Source: Nocardia anocheti
GTDB taxonomy: Bacteria > Actinomycetota > Actinomycetes > Mycobacteriales > Mycobacteriaceae
DNA length: 64,000 bases
NCBI RefSeq assembly: GCF_029675105.1
Contig: NZ_JAQQFV010000005.1
Location: 1 to 64,000 of the forward strand
Direction: 5' to 3'
Position 1 is the stretch's first letter, and each line of letters begins with the position of its first letter. Under the pieces are notes generated by a model, which was not told where the DNA came from, searched no databases, and was given only the letters and a program-made list of their open reading frames with translations. The position numbers and the translations under genes were made by a program. Shown in pieces: positions 27,910-35,577 of this stretch.

Positions 27910-28000
27910 TTCGCGCCCCCTGGGGTCCCGTCGATCAGGCACCGTGGCTTGCTCCTTCGTCGCCTACGCCACGGCGCCTGATCGACGGGACGGGCGCGAA
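27910..28000. repeat. Structured palindromic element, copy A (inverted relative to copy B)
   Basis: Read on the minus strand, the arms are: outer 9-bp stem (28000-27992 with 27918-27910), 16-bp stem (27991-27976 with 27940-27925), a G-T mismatch (27975/27941), a 7-bp stem (27974-27968 with 27948-27942) and a 19-nt loop GTAGGCGACGAAGGAGCAA. A 6-nt bulge (27919-27924) lies between outer and main stems on one side only. The loop is identical to that of copy B. A further 7-bp hairpin with a TTC loop (28002-28018) is appended. The surrounding gap 27766-28322 otherwise holds only the divergent cstA and lipase promoters and a direct repeat TGTTCGTGA at 28200 and 28211. Confidence 0.85.
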
Positions 28001-28322
28001 CCGCCGACTTCGTCGGCGATCCCTCCTCGGGGTCGGGATTCTTTTGGTTGCGGATTGTTTTGTGTGCTGGACAGTGAATTCGGCTAAGTGTCTGTTGTGG
28101 ATCACTGTGGCTGGTTCTGTGCTGGTCAGCGGGGTGTTGGTGGGGTTTGTTCTTGGCTCGGCGGAATTCTCCATAATTTCCTGTGCGCGGCCATGGGGTT
28201 GTTCGTGATCTGTTCGTGAGCTGTCCAGATGCGGTGGTACCGCGCCGATTTCACGGTGTTCGCGCCATAGGTTCGGGGCGGCTCATGGGCCGAATCCTTT
28301 TTCCTTCGGAAGGCAAGTCTTT

Positions 28323-29519
28323 ATGCGAACTACCGGCGGCCGCAGACGCAGTGTGCATGCGGCAGTGATGATCGGCGTCAGCGCTCTGGCTGTCGCCATG
28401 TCCGGGGCGGGTGCCTCGGCGAATCCCACCCCCGAACCCACCGAGCAGGCGCTGGCCGAGATCATCGGCGCGGGGGCCATCGCGGGGCCCAGCGGCAGCG
28501 CGTCGGGGTCGGGGTGCAACTCGGGTTCGGGCACGGGCTCGGGCAACGGGTCCGGTGACTGCTACGGCGGCTCGGGCTCGAGCTCGGGGTCCGCGGGCGG
28601 CTACTCCAGCGACACCAAGGGCTGGGGGCCGCAGCAGTCGGCGTTCCTGCCCGCGTTCGCCTACGGCCTGGCCAACGGTGACGCGGCCCCGCCGGGCACC
28701 AACGACTGGAACTGCAAGCCGACCGCCGAACATCCCCGTCCGGTCCTGCTGATCCACGGCACCTGGATGAACGCCTACAATGGCTTCGCCTACATGAGCC
28801 AGCCGATCAAGGACGCCGGGTACTGCACCTTCACCTTCAACTACGGCCGCTCGAACCTGCTCGAGGGCGGCGGCCTGGGCTCGGTGCTGCCCGGCGTGAT
28901 GGGCACCGGCTACATCCAGGACTCGGCCAAGCAGCTGGCCACCTTCGTCGACAAGGTGCTCGCCGCGACCGGCGCCGACGAGGTCGACCTGGTCGCCCAC
29001 TCCCAGGGTGGGTCGATGTCGAACTGGTACACCAAGTACGAGGGCGGCGCGGCCAAGGTGAAGAACCTGATCACCTTCGGCGCCACCCACCACGGCACCT
29101 CGCTCGACGGCATCGGCGCGCTGGGCCGCATGATCAACAACCTCGGTATCGACATCCTCGGGTTCATCGAGATCTTCGTCGGTCACGCGGGTATCCAGCA
29201 GACCATCGGCTCGGACTTCGTCAACCAGCTCAACGCCAACGGCGACACCGTCCCCGGCGTCGACTACACCGTGGTCGGTAGCCGCTACGACGAGGTCACC
29301 AACCCCTACGACCTGACCTTCCTGAAGGCCGGTCCCGGTGCCACGGTCGACAACATCACCCTCCAGGACGGTTGCGAGCAGGACGTCTCCGACCACCTGA
29401 CGATGATGTACTCGCCGCGAGCCCTGTCCATCGCGCTGCGCGCGCTGGATCCGGCCGCCAGCCCGAACCTGGTGTGCGAGTTCAACCCGTGGCTCGTGGG
29501 AGGGGGTGGTTCGCTGTAA
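28323..29519 (+). CDS. Secreted class 2-type lipase/esterase
   Basis: A 398-residue exported alpha/beta hydrolase. A signal peptide (HAAVMIGVSALAVAMSGAGASA) precedes a Ser/Gly-rich linker (about 55-95) and the catalytic domain: oxyanion region PVLLIHGTWMN, nucleophile elbow LVAHSQGGSMSNW, and a C-terminal SDHLTMMYSP supplying His. The ALIHGT...YGxS pattern matches the bacterial lipase class 2 family that releases fatty acids from lipids. GGAAGG lies nine nucleotides before the ATG. The linker is unusually glycine-serine pure and may span the cell wall. Confidence 0.85.
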   Translation: MRTTGGRRRSVHAAVMIGVSALAVAMSGAGASANPTPEPTEQALAEIIGAGAIAGPSGSASGSGCNSGSGTGSGNGSGDCYGGSGSSSGSAGGYSSDTKGWGPQQSAFLPAFAYGLANGDAAPPGTNDWNCKPTAEHPRPVLLIHGTWMNAYNGFAYMSQPIKDAGYCTFTFNYGRSNLLEGGGLGSVLPGVMGTGYIQDSAKQLATFVDKVLAATGADEVDLVAHSQGGSMSNWYTKYEGGAAKVKNLITFGATHHGTSLDGIGALGRMINNLGIDILGFIEIFVGHAGIQQTIGSDFVNQLNANGDTVPGVDYTVVGSRYDEVTNPYDLTFLKAGPGATVDNITLQDGCEQDVSDHLTMMYSPRALSIALRALDPAASPNLVCEFNPWLVGGGGSL

Positions 29520-29539
29520 TTCTTCGCAACCGGACGGAC

Positions 29540-29570
29540 GCGGTGGGTGGCTGGTGCAGCCGCCCACCGC
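29540..29570. terminator. Terminator between lipase and VOC genes
   Basis: An 11-bp stem (29540-29550 with 29560-29570, one G-T pair) with a 9-nt loop sits between the convergent genes. Confidence 0.65.
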
Positions 29571-29574
29571 TTCG

Positions 29575-29985
29575 TCATTCCCCGGTGTAGGTGCCGAAGC
29601 TCCAGAGGTTGCCCTCCGGGTCGGCGGCGCTGAAGCCGCGCGAGCCGTAGTCCTCGTCGCGCAGGCCGCGGATGATCCTCGCCCCCGCGGCGGTGGCGCG
29701 GGCGTGCAGGGCGTCGGGGTCGTCGGTGATCAGGTAGAGGGCGGCCGCGCCCGCGGGACGGCTGCCGAAGGGGGATTCGTCGCGGCCGGTGGAGCCGAAC
29801 ATGATGCCGCCGCCCGCGGGCCAGCGCAGTTCGCCGTGTTCGACGACCGACGGGTCGTCCTCCCTGGCGTAGACCGCGGTCTCGATGAAACCGAAGGCGG
29901 TGGTGAGGAATTCGATCATGGCGCGGGCGTCGTCGAAGGCCAGGCAGGGCCAGACGCCGGTCTTGGTGTTGGTGGTGGTGTCCAT
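29575..29985 (-). CDS. VOC-superfamily (glyoxalase/bleomycin-resistance-like) protein
   Basis: A 136-residue protein with two beta-alpha-beta-beta-beta modules: GVWPCLAFDDARAMIEFLTT at the start and AAALYLITDDPDALHARATA plus FSAADPEGNLWSFGTY at the end. The DPEGNLW motif is typical of this family; metal ligands are not complete enough to predict an activity. It follows the AraC gene after 4 nt and is probably co-transcribed, a common arrangement where the regulator senses a compound acted on by the VOC protein. Confidence 0.8.
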   Translation of the reverse strand: MDTTTNTKTGVWPCLAFDDARAMIEFLTTAFGFIETAVYAREDDPSVVEHGELRWPAGGGIMFGSTGRDESPFGSRPAGAAALYLITDDPDALHARATAAGARIIRGLRDEDYGSRGFSAADPEGNLWSFGTYTGE

Positions 29986-29989
29986 GGAT

Positions 29990-30844
29990 TCAGCCTCGCG
30001 TGTCGGCGGCGTCCGGGTCTTGGACGGATGGAACCTCTTCCTCGCTCAGCCAAATGCTGGGGGAGCAGCCAGCCAGCTCGGTGAAGTCGCGGTCGAGGTG
30101 GGCCTGGTCGTAGTAGCCGCACGCGGCGGCGACCTGGGCGATGGAGACGAACGACGGGGTCGCCGCGAGCATCCGCCGGGCCCGCTCGAACCGGATGATC
30201 CGCGCCGCCAGTTTCGGGCTCGCGCCGAACTCGGCGCTGAACTTGCGGGTGAGGTGCTGACGACTCCACCCGATCCGCTCGGCCAGCGGGGTGATCTCGC
30301 AGGTGCCGCCGGTGCCGACGAGGGTGCGCCAGGCCCAGGTGAGTTCGGGTCCGGCCAGTGACCCGGTGCGGGCCGCCGCCGACAGCGCCCGGTCGCAGGC
30401 GGCGAAGCGGTCCGGCCACGCTGGACTCGACTGCACGGCGTCGGCGAGTTGGTCGCCCAGGTCCCGCTGGGCGTCGGTGCATTCGATCGAGAGGTCCCAG
30501 AGTTCGCTGGCGGGCATCCCGAACAGCACCCGGCTGCCCAGTGGTGTCAGCTCGATGGCGACACCCTCCTGGAAACCGGTGTGCGCGATCATCGCCGGTG
30601 ACGCCTGCAAACCGCTCAACACGCAGCGATAGCTGCCCGGGGCCTGGTGCGGATCGGTCTGGGTGACCACGTCGATGGTCGGGCCGATCGCGACGATGAA
30701 GGTCATGTGCCGCGAGGGCAGGCCGCGATGCAGGCCGGGCGCGTAGCCCGCCATCCGATAGCCCACATACCGGTCGATGAACGCGGCCAGCACCGGCGCG
30801 GGGGCCGCGGTCACCACCTCGGTGGTCGCCTCCATGTCCGCCAC
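29990..30844 (-). CDS. AraC-family transcriptional regulator
   Basis: A 284-residue activator with a C-terminal double helix-turn-helix (about 165-265): ITPLAERIGWSRQHLTRKFS and SIAQVAAACGYYDQAHLDRDF followed by GCSPSIWL, the AraC signature. The N-terminal 150 residues are a ligand-binding or dimerisation domain (RHMTFIVAIGPTIDV, VLSGLQASPAMIAHTG). It heads an operon with the VOC protein. ATG 30844 or ATG 30835 could be the start. Confidence 0.85.
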   Translation of the reverse strand: MADMEATTEVVTAAPAPVLAAFIDRYVGYRMAGYAPGLHRGLPSRHMTFIVAIGPTIDVVTQTDPHQAPGSYRCVLSGLQASPAMIAHTGFQEGVAIELTPLGSRVLFGMPASELWDLSIECTDAQRDLGDQLADAVQSSPAWPDRFAACDRALSAAARTGSLAGPELTWAWRTLVGTGGTCEITPLAERIGWSRQHLTRKFSAEFGASPKLAARIIRFERARRMLAATPSFVSIAQVAAACGYYDQAHLDRDFTELAGCSPSIWLSEEEVPSVQDPDAADTRG

Positions 30845-31060
30845 GCTACGCCGGGACAGGACCGCGCGGCCAGGTCAAGGCCACGGGGGTGTGGGATGAC
30901 GCACGCGTCCCGGCTACCCGAGCGGGGTAACCGTTTCGTGAAGGTGCTCTCCGCAGTGTCGCGGAGTCGGTGAGATTTCGCACTCACACGTCCATGGCCT
31001 GTGGAAACGCGCACTCGCCCGGTTAACGTTGCGCCTTCGCCCAAATCTGTAGGAGGTGTC

Positions 31061-31978
31061 ATGCGGCGGGTTCAGTACGAGCGCAGCGGTGGTCCGGAGG
31101 CGTTCGAGGTCGTCGCGGCGGAGGTGCCGGTGCCCGGCGCCGGTGAGCTGCTGGTCCGGGTCGAGGCCGTCGGGGTCACGCTGTCGGCGATCCGACGGAT
31201 CAGCGCGGTCGCGCAGGAGTCGCGCGCCGAGGTCGCCGGTGAGGTGGTCGCCGTCGGTGACGGGGTCGACGGCTACAGCGCCGGATACCGCGTCGTCGGC
31301 CTGTGTACCTCCGACGCCTACGCCGAATACGTCGTGCTGGCCGCCGACCAGGCCTCCGCCATCCCCGACGGCGCCTCCGCCGTGGACGCGGTCGCGCTCA
31401 TGCGCAGCGGCCTGGTCGCCCTGGGCGCCCTCGACACCGCCGCCCCGCGCGAGGGCGAGACCGCCCTGATCACCGCCGCCTCCGGTGGCGTCGGCCACCT
31501 CGCGGTCCAGCTGGCCCGCGTGCGCGGCGCGGCCTGGGTCGTGGCCGCCGTCTCCGATCCCACCAAGGCCGATTTCGTGCGCGAACTCGGCGCCGACGAG
31601 GTGTTCACCTACGACCAGCTGCACTGCGGCAAGCAGGCCGACTACGCCCTCGACGGCGTCGGCGGCACCGGTCTCGGCGGCACCCTGGCCGGGCTGGCCG
31701 AGGGCGGCCGCGTGGTCACCTACGGCACCGGCGGCGGCCTCATCGACGCCGAAGACCTGCTCGCGGGCGGCAAGACCCTCACCGGCTTCCGCATCGGCCG
31801 CCTCGCCCAGCGCGACCCCGCCCGCTACGAGGACCTGCGCCAGGAGGTCTGGCAGTACTACGCCTCCGGCCTGCTGCACCCGGTCGTGCACGCGGAGTTC
31901 TCGCTCGACGACGCGGCCGCCGCGCACGCGGTCATCGAGCAGCGCGCCAACCTGGGCAAAGTCGTGCTGGTTCCGTAA
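31061..31978 (+). CDS. Quinone oxidoreductase-like MDR-family protein
   Basis: A 305-residue zinc-independent medium-chain dehydrogenase/reductase, NADPH-dependent. The N-terminal GroES-like part (GELLVRVEAVGVTLSAIRRI, VAGEVVAVGDGVDGYSAGYRV) is followed by a Rossmann domain (ALITAASGGVGHLAVQLARVRGA). The missing zinc-ligand cysteines place it with quinone or enoyl reductases. AGGAGG stands four bases before ATG 31061. Its stop codon merges with an A-run, and repeat copy B begins 37 nt later. Confidence 0.85.
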   Translation: MRRVQYERSGGPEAFEVVAAEVPVPGAGELLVRVEAVGVTLSAIRRISAVAQESRAEVAGEVVAVGDGVDGYSAGYRVVGLCTSDAYAEYVVLAADQASAIPDGASAVDAVALMRSGLVALGALDTAAPREGETALITAASGGVGHLAVQLARVRGAAWVVAAVSDPTKADFVRELGADEVFTYDQLHCGKQADYALDGVGGTGLGGTLAGLAEGGRVVTYGTGGGLIDAEDLLAGGKTLTGFRIGRLAQRDPARYEDLRQEVWQYYASGLLHPVVHAEFSLDDAAAAHAVIEQRANLGKVVLVP

Positions 31979-32015
31979 AAAGAACCCACGCACCCCCGAC
32001 CCCTGGGGAGGGGCC

Positions 32016-32110
32016 GTTCGCGGCCCGGCCCGCCGGTCAGGTGCCGCGGCGTAGGCGACGAAGGAGCAAGCCGCGGTACCTGACCGGCGGGCCCCAAGGG
32101 GGCCGCGAAC
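32016..32110. repeat. Structured palindromic element, copy B
   Basis: Arms: outer 11-bp stem (32016-32026 with 32100-32110), 16-bp stem (32027-32042 with 32078-32093), G-T mismatch (32043/32077), 7-bp stem (32044-32050 with 32070-32076) and the 19-nt loop GTAGGCGACGAAGGAGCAA (32051-32069). A 6-nt bulge CCAAGG (32094-32099) lies on the 3' side only. Compared with copy A, the 24-pair central stem differs at five pairs, all preserved by double changes. It sits between the co-directional MDR and ychF genes, ending 33 nt before ychF. Confidence 0.88.
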
Positions 32111-32143
32111 ACGCCGCGCCGCAGGTGCGGCAAAATAAACACA

Positions 32144-33223
32144 GTGAGCCTCACCCTCGGAATCGTCGGTCTGCCCAATGTCGGTAAGTCGACGCTCTTC
32201 AACGCGCTGACCAAGAACGACGTGCTGGCCGCGAACTACCCGTTCGCGACCATCGAGCCCAACGTCGGCGTCGTCCCGCTGCCCGACCAGCGGCTGAACA
32301 AGCTGGCCGAGATCTTCGGTTCCGAGAAGATCGTGCCCGCGGTGGTGTCGTTCGTCGACATCGCGGGCATCGTCAAGGGCGCCTCCGAGGGCGCGGGCCT
32401 GGGCAACAAGTTCCTGGCCAACATCCGTGAGGCCGACGCCATCTGCCAGGTGGTGCGCGTGTTCGCCGACGACGACGTGGTGCACGTCGACGGTCGCGTC
32501 GACCCCACCGCCGACATCGAGGTCATCGAGACCGAGCTCATCCTGGCCGATCTGCAGACCCTCGAGAAGGCCATCCCGCGCCTCGAGAAGGAAGCCAAGG
32601 TCAAGAAGGACCGCAAGCCGCTGCTCGACGCCGCGGTCGTGGCCCAGGACTTCCTCAACCAGGGCACCACCCTGTTCGCCGCGGGCAAGAAGATCGACGC
32701 CGACCTGCTGCGCGAACTCTCGCTGCTCACCGTCAAGCCCTTCCTCTACGTCTTCAACGCCGACGAATCGGTGCTCACCGACGAGGCCAAGGTCGCCGAA
32801 CTGAAGGCCGCCGTCGCCCCCGCCGACGCCGTCTTCCTCGACGCCAAGGTCGAAGCCGAACTCCTGGAACTCGACGACGAGTCCGCCCTGGAACTCCTCG
32901 AGTCCATCGGCCAGACCGAACCCGGCCTGCACGCCCTGGCCCGCGCCGGTTTCCACACCCTCGGCCTGCAGACCTACCTCACCGCAGGCCCCAAGGAAGC
33001 CCGAGCCTGGACCATCCACCAGGGCGACACCGCCCCCAAGGCCGCGGGCGTCATCCACACCGACTTCGAACGCGGCTTCATCAAAGCCGAAATCGTCGCC
33101 TTCACCGACCTCGTCGAAACCGGCTCCATGTCCGCCGCCAAGGCCGCGGGCAAGGTCCGCATGGAAGGCAAGGATTACATCATGGCGGACGGCGACGTTG
33201 TCGAGTTCCGCTTCAACGTGTAA
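32144..33223 (+). CDS. ychF: YchF/OLA1-family redox-responsive ATPase
   Basis: A universally conserved 359-residue P-loop protein (Obg-related, prefers ATP) associated with ribosomes and oxidative-stress control. Walker [15 protein letters not shown] is at residues 9-22, switch region [14 protein letters not shown]3 [20 protein letters not shown], and a C-terminal TGS-like domain ([51 protein letters not shown]). The GTG start has no clear Shine-Dalgarno. Matches M. tuberculosis Rv1112 in position. Confidence 0.95.
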   Translation: MSLTLGIVGLPNVGKSTLFNALTKNDVLAANYPFATIEPNVGVVPLPDQRLNKLAEIFGSEKIVPAVVSFVDIAGIVKGASEGAGLGNKFLANIREADAICQVVRVFADDDVVHVDGRVDPTADIEVIETELILADLQTLEKAIPRLEKEAKVKKDRKPLLDAAVVAQDFLNQGTTLFAAGKKIDADLLRELSLLTVKPFLYVFNADESVLTDEAKVAELKAAVAPADAVFLDAKVEAELLELDDESALELLESIGQTEPGLHALARAGFHTLGLQTYLTAGPKEARAWTIHQGDTAPKAAGVIHTDFERGFIKAEIVAFTDLVETGSMSAAKAAGKVRMEGKDYIMADGDVVEFRFNV

Positions 33224-33269
33224 TTCGTTGCGCCTGGGGTGAATTGAAGGAGCCCCAGGCGCATGAATT
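33222..33269 (+). terminator. Terminator after ychF
   Basis: An 11-bp TGCGCCTGGGG/CCCCAGGCGCA stem (33229-33239 with 33253-33263) is extended by AATTC/GAATT past a small bulge. It starts within the stop codon. Confidence 0.75.
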
Positions 33270-33332
33270 GCTTCAGAGGCGACACTGGGGCGTTCTTCGT
33301 CAGGATATCCCGCAGGACGACGGACTGAGAAT

Positions 33333-34154
33333 TCATTCGTAGAGAAACGCAGTCAGTCCTGTGATCGCTCGGTCAGCCGCTGCTCGGTCGGGACGTGTTC
33401 TCGACCGTTGGCGAGCGAAGTACTCGGTCAGTAGCTCGCGATTGGTGCGCTGCCACGCCGCTGACAACTCCGCGACGCGGTCGCTGCCGAGAATCTCAGC
33501 CATTTCCTCGCCGAGGAGGTGGAGCGCAGCGACGTCTACGTCGATTTCCGCACGCAGGAGAAGGTCGGTGCGCGGCCCGTAGAGCGTGGCACGGATGTCC
33601 GCGTCCTCCTGATACCAGCTACCTGCGGTCGCGATATCGCCCGCATCCTTGTACTCGCCGTTGATCGACCTGTCGCACCAGGCCTTCAGCTTCAGCGCGG
33701 TGTAGCCGGCTGGTGTGGGAATCCGGACCCGGTGGTTGCTCGGCAATCGCAAAACCTCTGAATGGGAAAAGACTTCACGGAAGCCGAAGACGTCCAGTGT
33801 CTCCTTCCTGCCTGCTAGTACCGTCGTCCCGGCCGGGTCCTCGATCTCGCCGAACGGCACGATATCGACCGAGATACCGGCGATCGAATAGCGAATCTCG
33901 GTTCTTCCTGAGGGCGGAAATGTCGAGACGATCTGTCGGTACGCGGCGTCTCCATCAACCGCCACGCCGAGGTCGACATCGCTGGTCGAGCGGAGTACGT
34001 CGGCGCGTCCGAACGATGCGTGCAGCAAGTCGCGGCAGTGTGCGCCGACGACCATGATCGATGTGTCGGTTGCCCCTGAACCCGACACCAATGCGTCGAC
34101 GACCCTGTCGACCAGACTCAGCGCCTGGGTGTCGATGCGCTGAGGGTCAAACAA
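33333..34154 (-). CDS. AbiEii-like nucleotidyltransferase toxin (type IV toxin-antitoxin)
   Basis: A 273-residue DNA-polymerase-beta-fold nucleotidyltransferase. The catalytic pattern is VVGAHCRDLL (36-45), then STSDVDLGVAV with Asp59 and Asp61, and a third Asp at 97 in SVDIVPFGE. AbiEii-type toxins transfer nucleotides, for example to tRNA, and stop growth or abort phage infection. The start is TTG (34154), overlapping the antitoxin stop by 8 nt, with GGAGGG upstream. The helix-1 Gly is followed by Ala rather than the usual Gly/Ser. Less GC-rich than the flanking core genes. Confidence 0.75.
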   Translation of the reverse strand: MFDPQRIDTQALSLVDRVVDALVSGSGATDTSIMVVGAHCRDLLHASFGRADVLRSTSDVDLGVAVDGDAAYRQIVSTFPPSGRTEIRYSIAGISVDIVPFGEIEDPAGTTVLAGRKETLDVFGFREVFSHSEVLRLPSNHRVRIPTPAGYTALKLKAWCDRSINGEYKDAGDIATAGSWYQEDADIRATLYGPRTDLLLRAEIDVDVAALHLLGEEMAEILGSDRVAELSAAWQRTNRELLTEYFARQRSRTRPDRAAADRAITGLTAFLYE

Positions 34155-35130
34155 GATGGTCCCTCCTCAGTGCCTCTGCTACGTCGATCTGTCGTGGCTC
34201 TCCCGAGGCGAGAAGATCCGCGTACACCATCAGTGACGGGACTGCTGATTCCGTGAAGATATCTTTCTCCTCTAGGGCGGATGCCCATGTCGGCGCATCC
34301 CAGAACTTTCGGCGGACCTCTATGTTCGGGTCACTTGACTTGCGCCAGCCGTTTTCAACAGCCTCGATCGGGTCGAAGTTCTTGACATAGATTGTGAGTG
34401 TCTGCGGTCGCCGGATCGTTTCGACAGCGGACTCACCACTCACCTCCCATCCCGGCGGTGGCGACCAATTCGTGATATCTCCCGTGAAGGATGTCTCACG
34501 GAGTTTCGAGATCAACGTGGTTCTGTACGCGGCAGCCCATAGATCGATGAGTTCGTCGCGCCGATGGAGGGATCGTCCGATTACGTAGTCGGACTCCTTC
34601 ATGATCTCCAGTGTCGACTGTGTGATTCCCACCGATGTTCCGGCGGTGTCGGCGATCGTGCGAACCGGCCGGTTCACGAGATCTGGCCATGCAAGGAGGA
34701 CGAACAGCACCTGCATTCGCTTCGCGCTGAACAGGTTGCCATCGGCAGATCCTCGCCCCCTTATCGGTGTGATGCGGGGGCGTCCACGAATGTCCACCAG
34801 GACCGGGTCGAAGTTCAGGTGGGCGTTTCCAGCGCAGTCGATGTAGTCGATACGTGCTGCACGAAGCGCATCGGCGGTCCGGCTGCTGACGTGGGGGCCT
34901 GCGACGAGTAGGCGATACGTCTCGTCGGGCCGCTCGATCTGCGACAGTGCCGACAGTGTGATGTGCGAAATCCATGCCATCCGATACTTCGCACGGAACC
35001 CGCCGCGGGCCAGTTCGACGATCGCGGTCGTCTCCGACTCCCAGCGCACCAACCTGAAATCGATCGCGATCGTCGCCAGGACGTCCGCCGCCATGCGCTC
35101 TACGTCGTCATGGCTTGTTCGATCAAACAT
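34147..35130 (-). CDS. AbiEi-like antitoxin/transcriptional regulator
   Basis: A 327-residue partner of the nucleotidyltransferase. The central IDYIDCAGNAHLNF and ILVDIRGRPR-type segments resemble the AbiEi_2 antitoxin family, and the later GTSVGITQSTLEIMKESDYV reads like a winged helix. In type IV systems AbiEi represses the operon and opposes the toxin without stable binding. Several in-frame starts lie upstream, but ATG 35130 sits 7 nt after a good promoter, so it is preferred. Upstream-overlap TTG coupling links it to the toxin gene. Confidence 0.72.
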   Translation of the reverse strand: MFDRTSHDDVERMAADVLATIAIDFRLVRWESETTAIVELARGGFRAKYRMAWISHITLSALSQIERPDETYRLLVAGPHVSSRTADALRAARIDYIDCAGNAHLNFDPVLVDIRGRPRITPIRGRGSADGNLFSAKRMQVLFVLLAWPDLVNRPVRTIADTAGTSVGITQSTLEIMKESDYVIGRSLHRRDELIDLWAAAYRTTLISKLRETSFTGDITNWSPPPGWEVSGESAVETIRRPQTLTIYVKNFDPIEAVENGWRKSSDPNIEVRRKFWDAPTWASALEEKDIFTESAVPSLMVYADLLASGEPRQIDVAEALRRDHLV

Positions 35131-35137
35131 GCTGTTC

Positions 35138-35166
35138 ATCTTAATTGAACAGACATCAAAATTGAA
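35138..35166 (-). promoter_or_regulatory. AbiE-operon promoter with tandem direct repeat
   Basis: On the minus strand, TTCAAT (35166-35161) and TAAGAT (35143-35138) are a -35/-10 pair with a 17-bp spacer; the -10 ends 7 nt before ATG 35130. TGTTCAATT occurs twice with a 17-bp period across this site, suitable for autoregulator binding. The region is markedly AT-rich for this genome. Confidence 0.65.
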
Positions 35167-35226
35167 CACGACGCCGCGGAGGGCTGAGCCCGTAGAGCTG
35201 CGGGTTCTGGGCCTTACCATCAGGAG

Positions 35227-35571
35227 ATGGCAGAGGACTGGCGGGTTGGCAGGGTTGATGACATTCGGTCGTTGATCAAGGCGGCGGAGCCGGATGTGGT
35301 CGAGGAGATGAAGTGGAAGAAGCCGTCCAATCCGGACGGGGTGCCCGCTTTTTCGCTCGATGGGTTGATCTGCACCCTGGAGATGTACAAGGGGAAGGTG
35401 AAGGTCAACTTCGCCAAGGGGTCGTCGGTGAGCGATCCGGCGGGGTTGTTCAATGCGAGTTTGCAGGCGCCGGTGGGGCGGTCGATCGATCTGCACGAGG
35501 ACGATGAGCTCGATGCGGAGGCGTTCAAGGCGTTGATCAATGAGGCTGTGCGGGTCAATCGGTCGCGGTGA
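35227..35571 (+). CDS. DUF1801 (YdhG-like) protein
   Basis: A 114-residue soluble protein of the DUF1801 family. It shows EEMKWKKPSNPDGVPAFSLDG, ICTLEMYKGKVKVNFAKG and SLQAPVGRSIDL, the core of this fold. Some relatives are proposed to bind iron or other ligands; no function is established for this member. TACCAT ends 6 nt before the ATG. It faces the AbiE operon divergently and the kinase gene convergently with a 6-nt gap. Confidence 0.8.
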   Translation: MAEDWRVGRVDDIRSLIKAAEPDVVEEMKWKKPSNPDGVPAFSLDGLICTLEMYKGKVKVNFAKGSSVSDPAGLFNASLQAPVGRSIDLHEDDELDAEAFKALINEAVRVNRSR

Positions 35572-35577
35572 GGCGGG

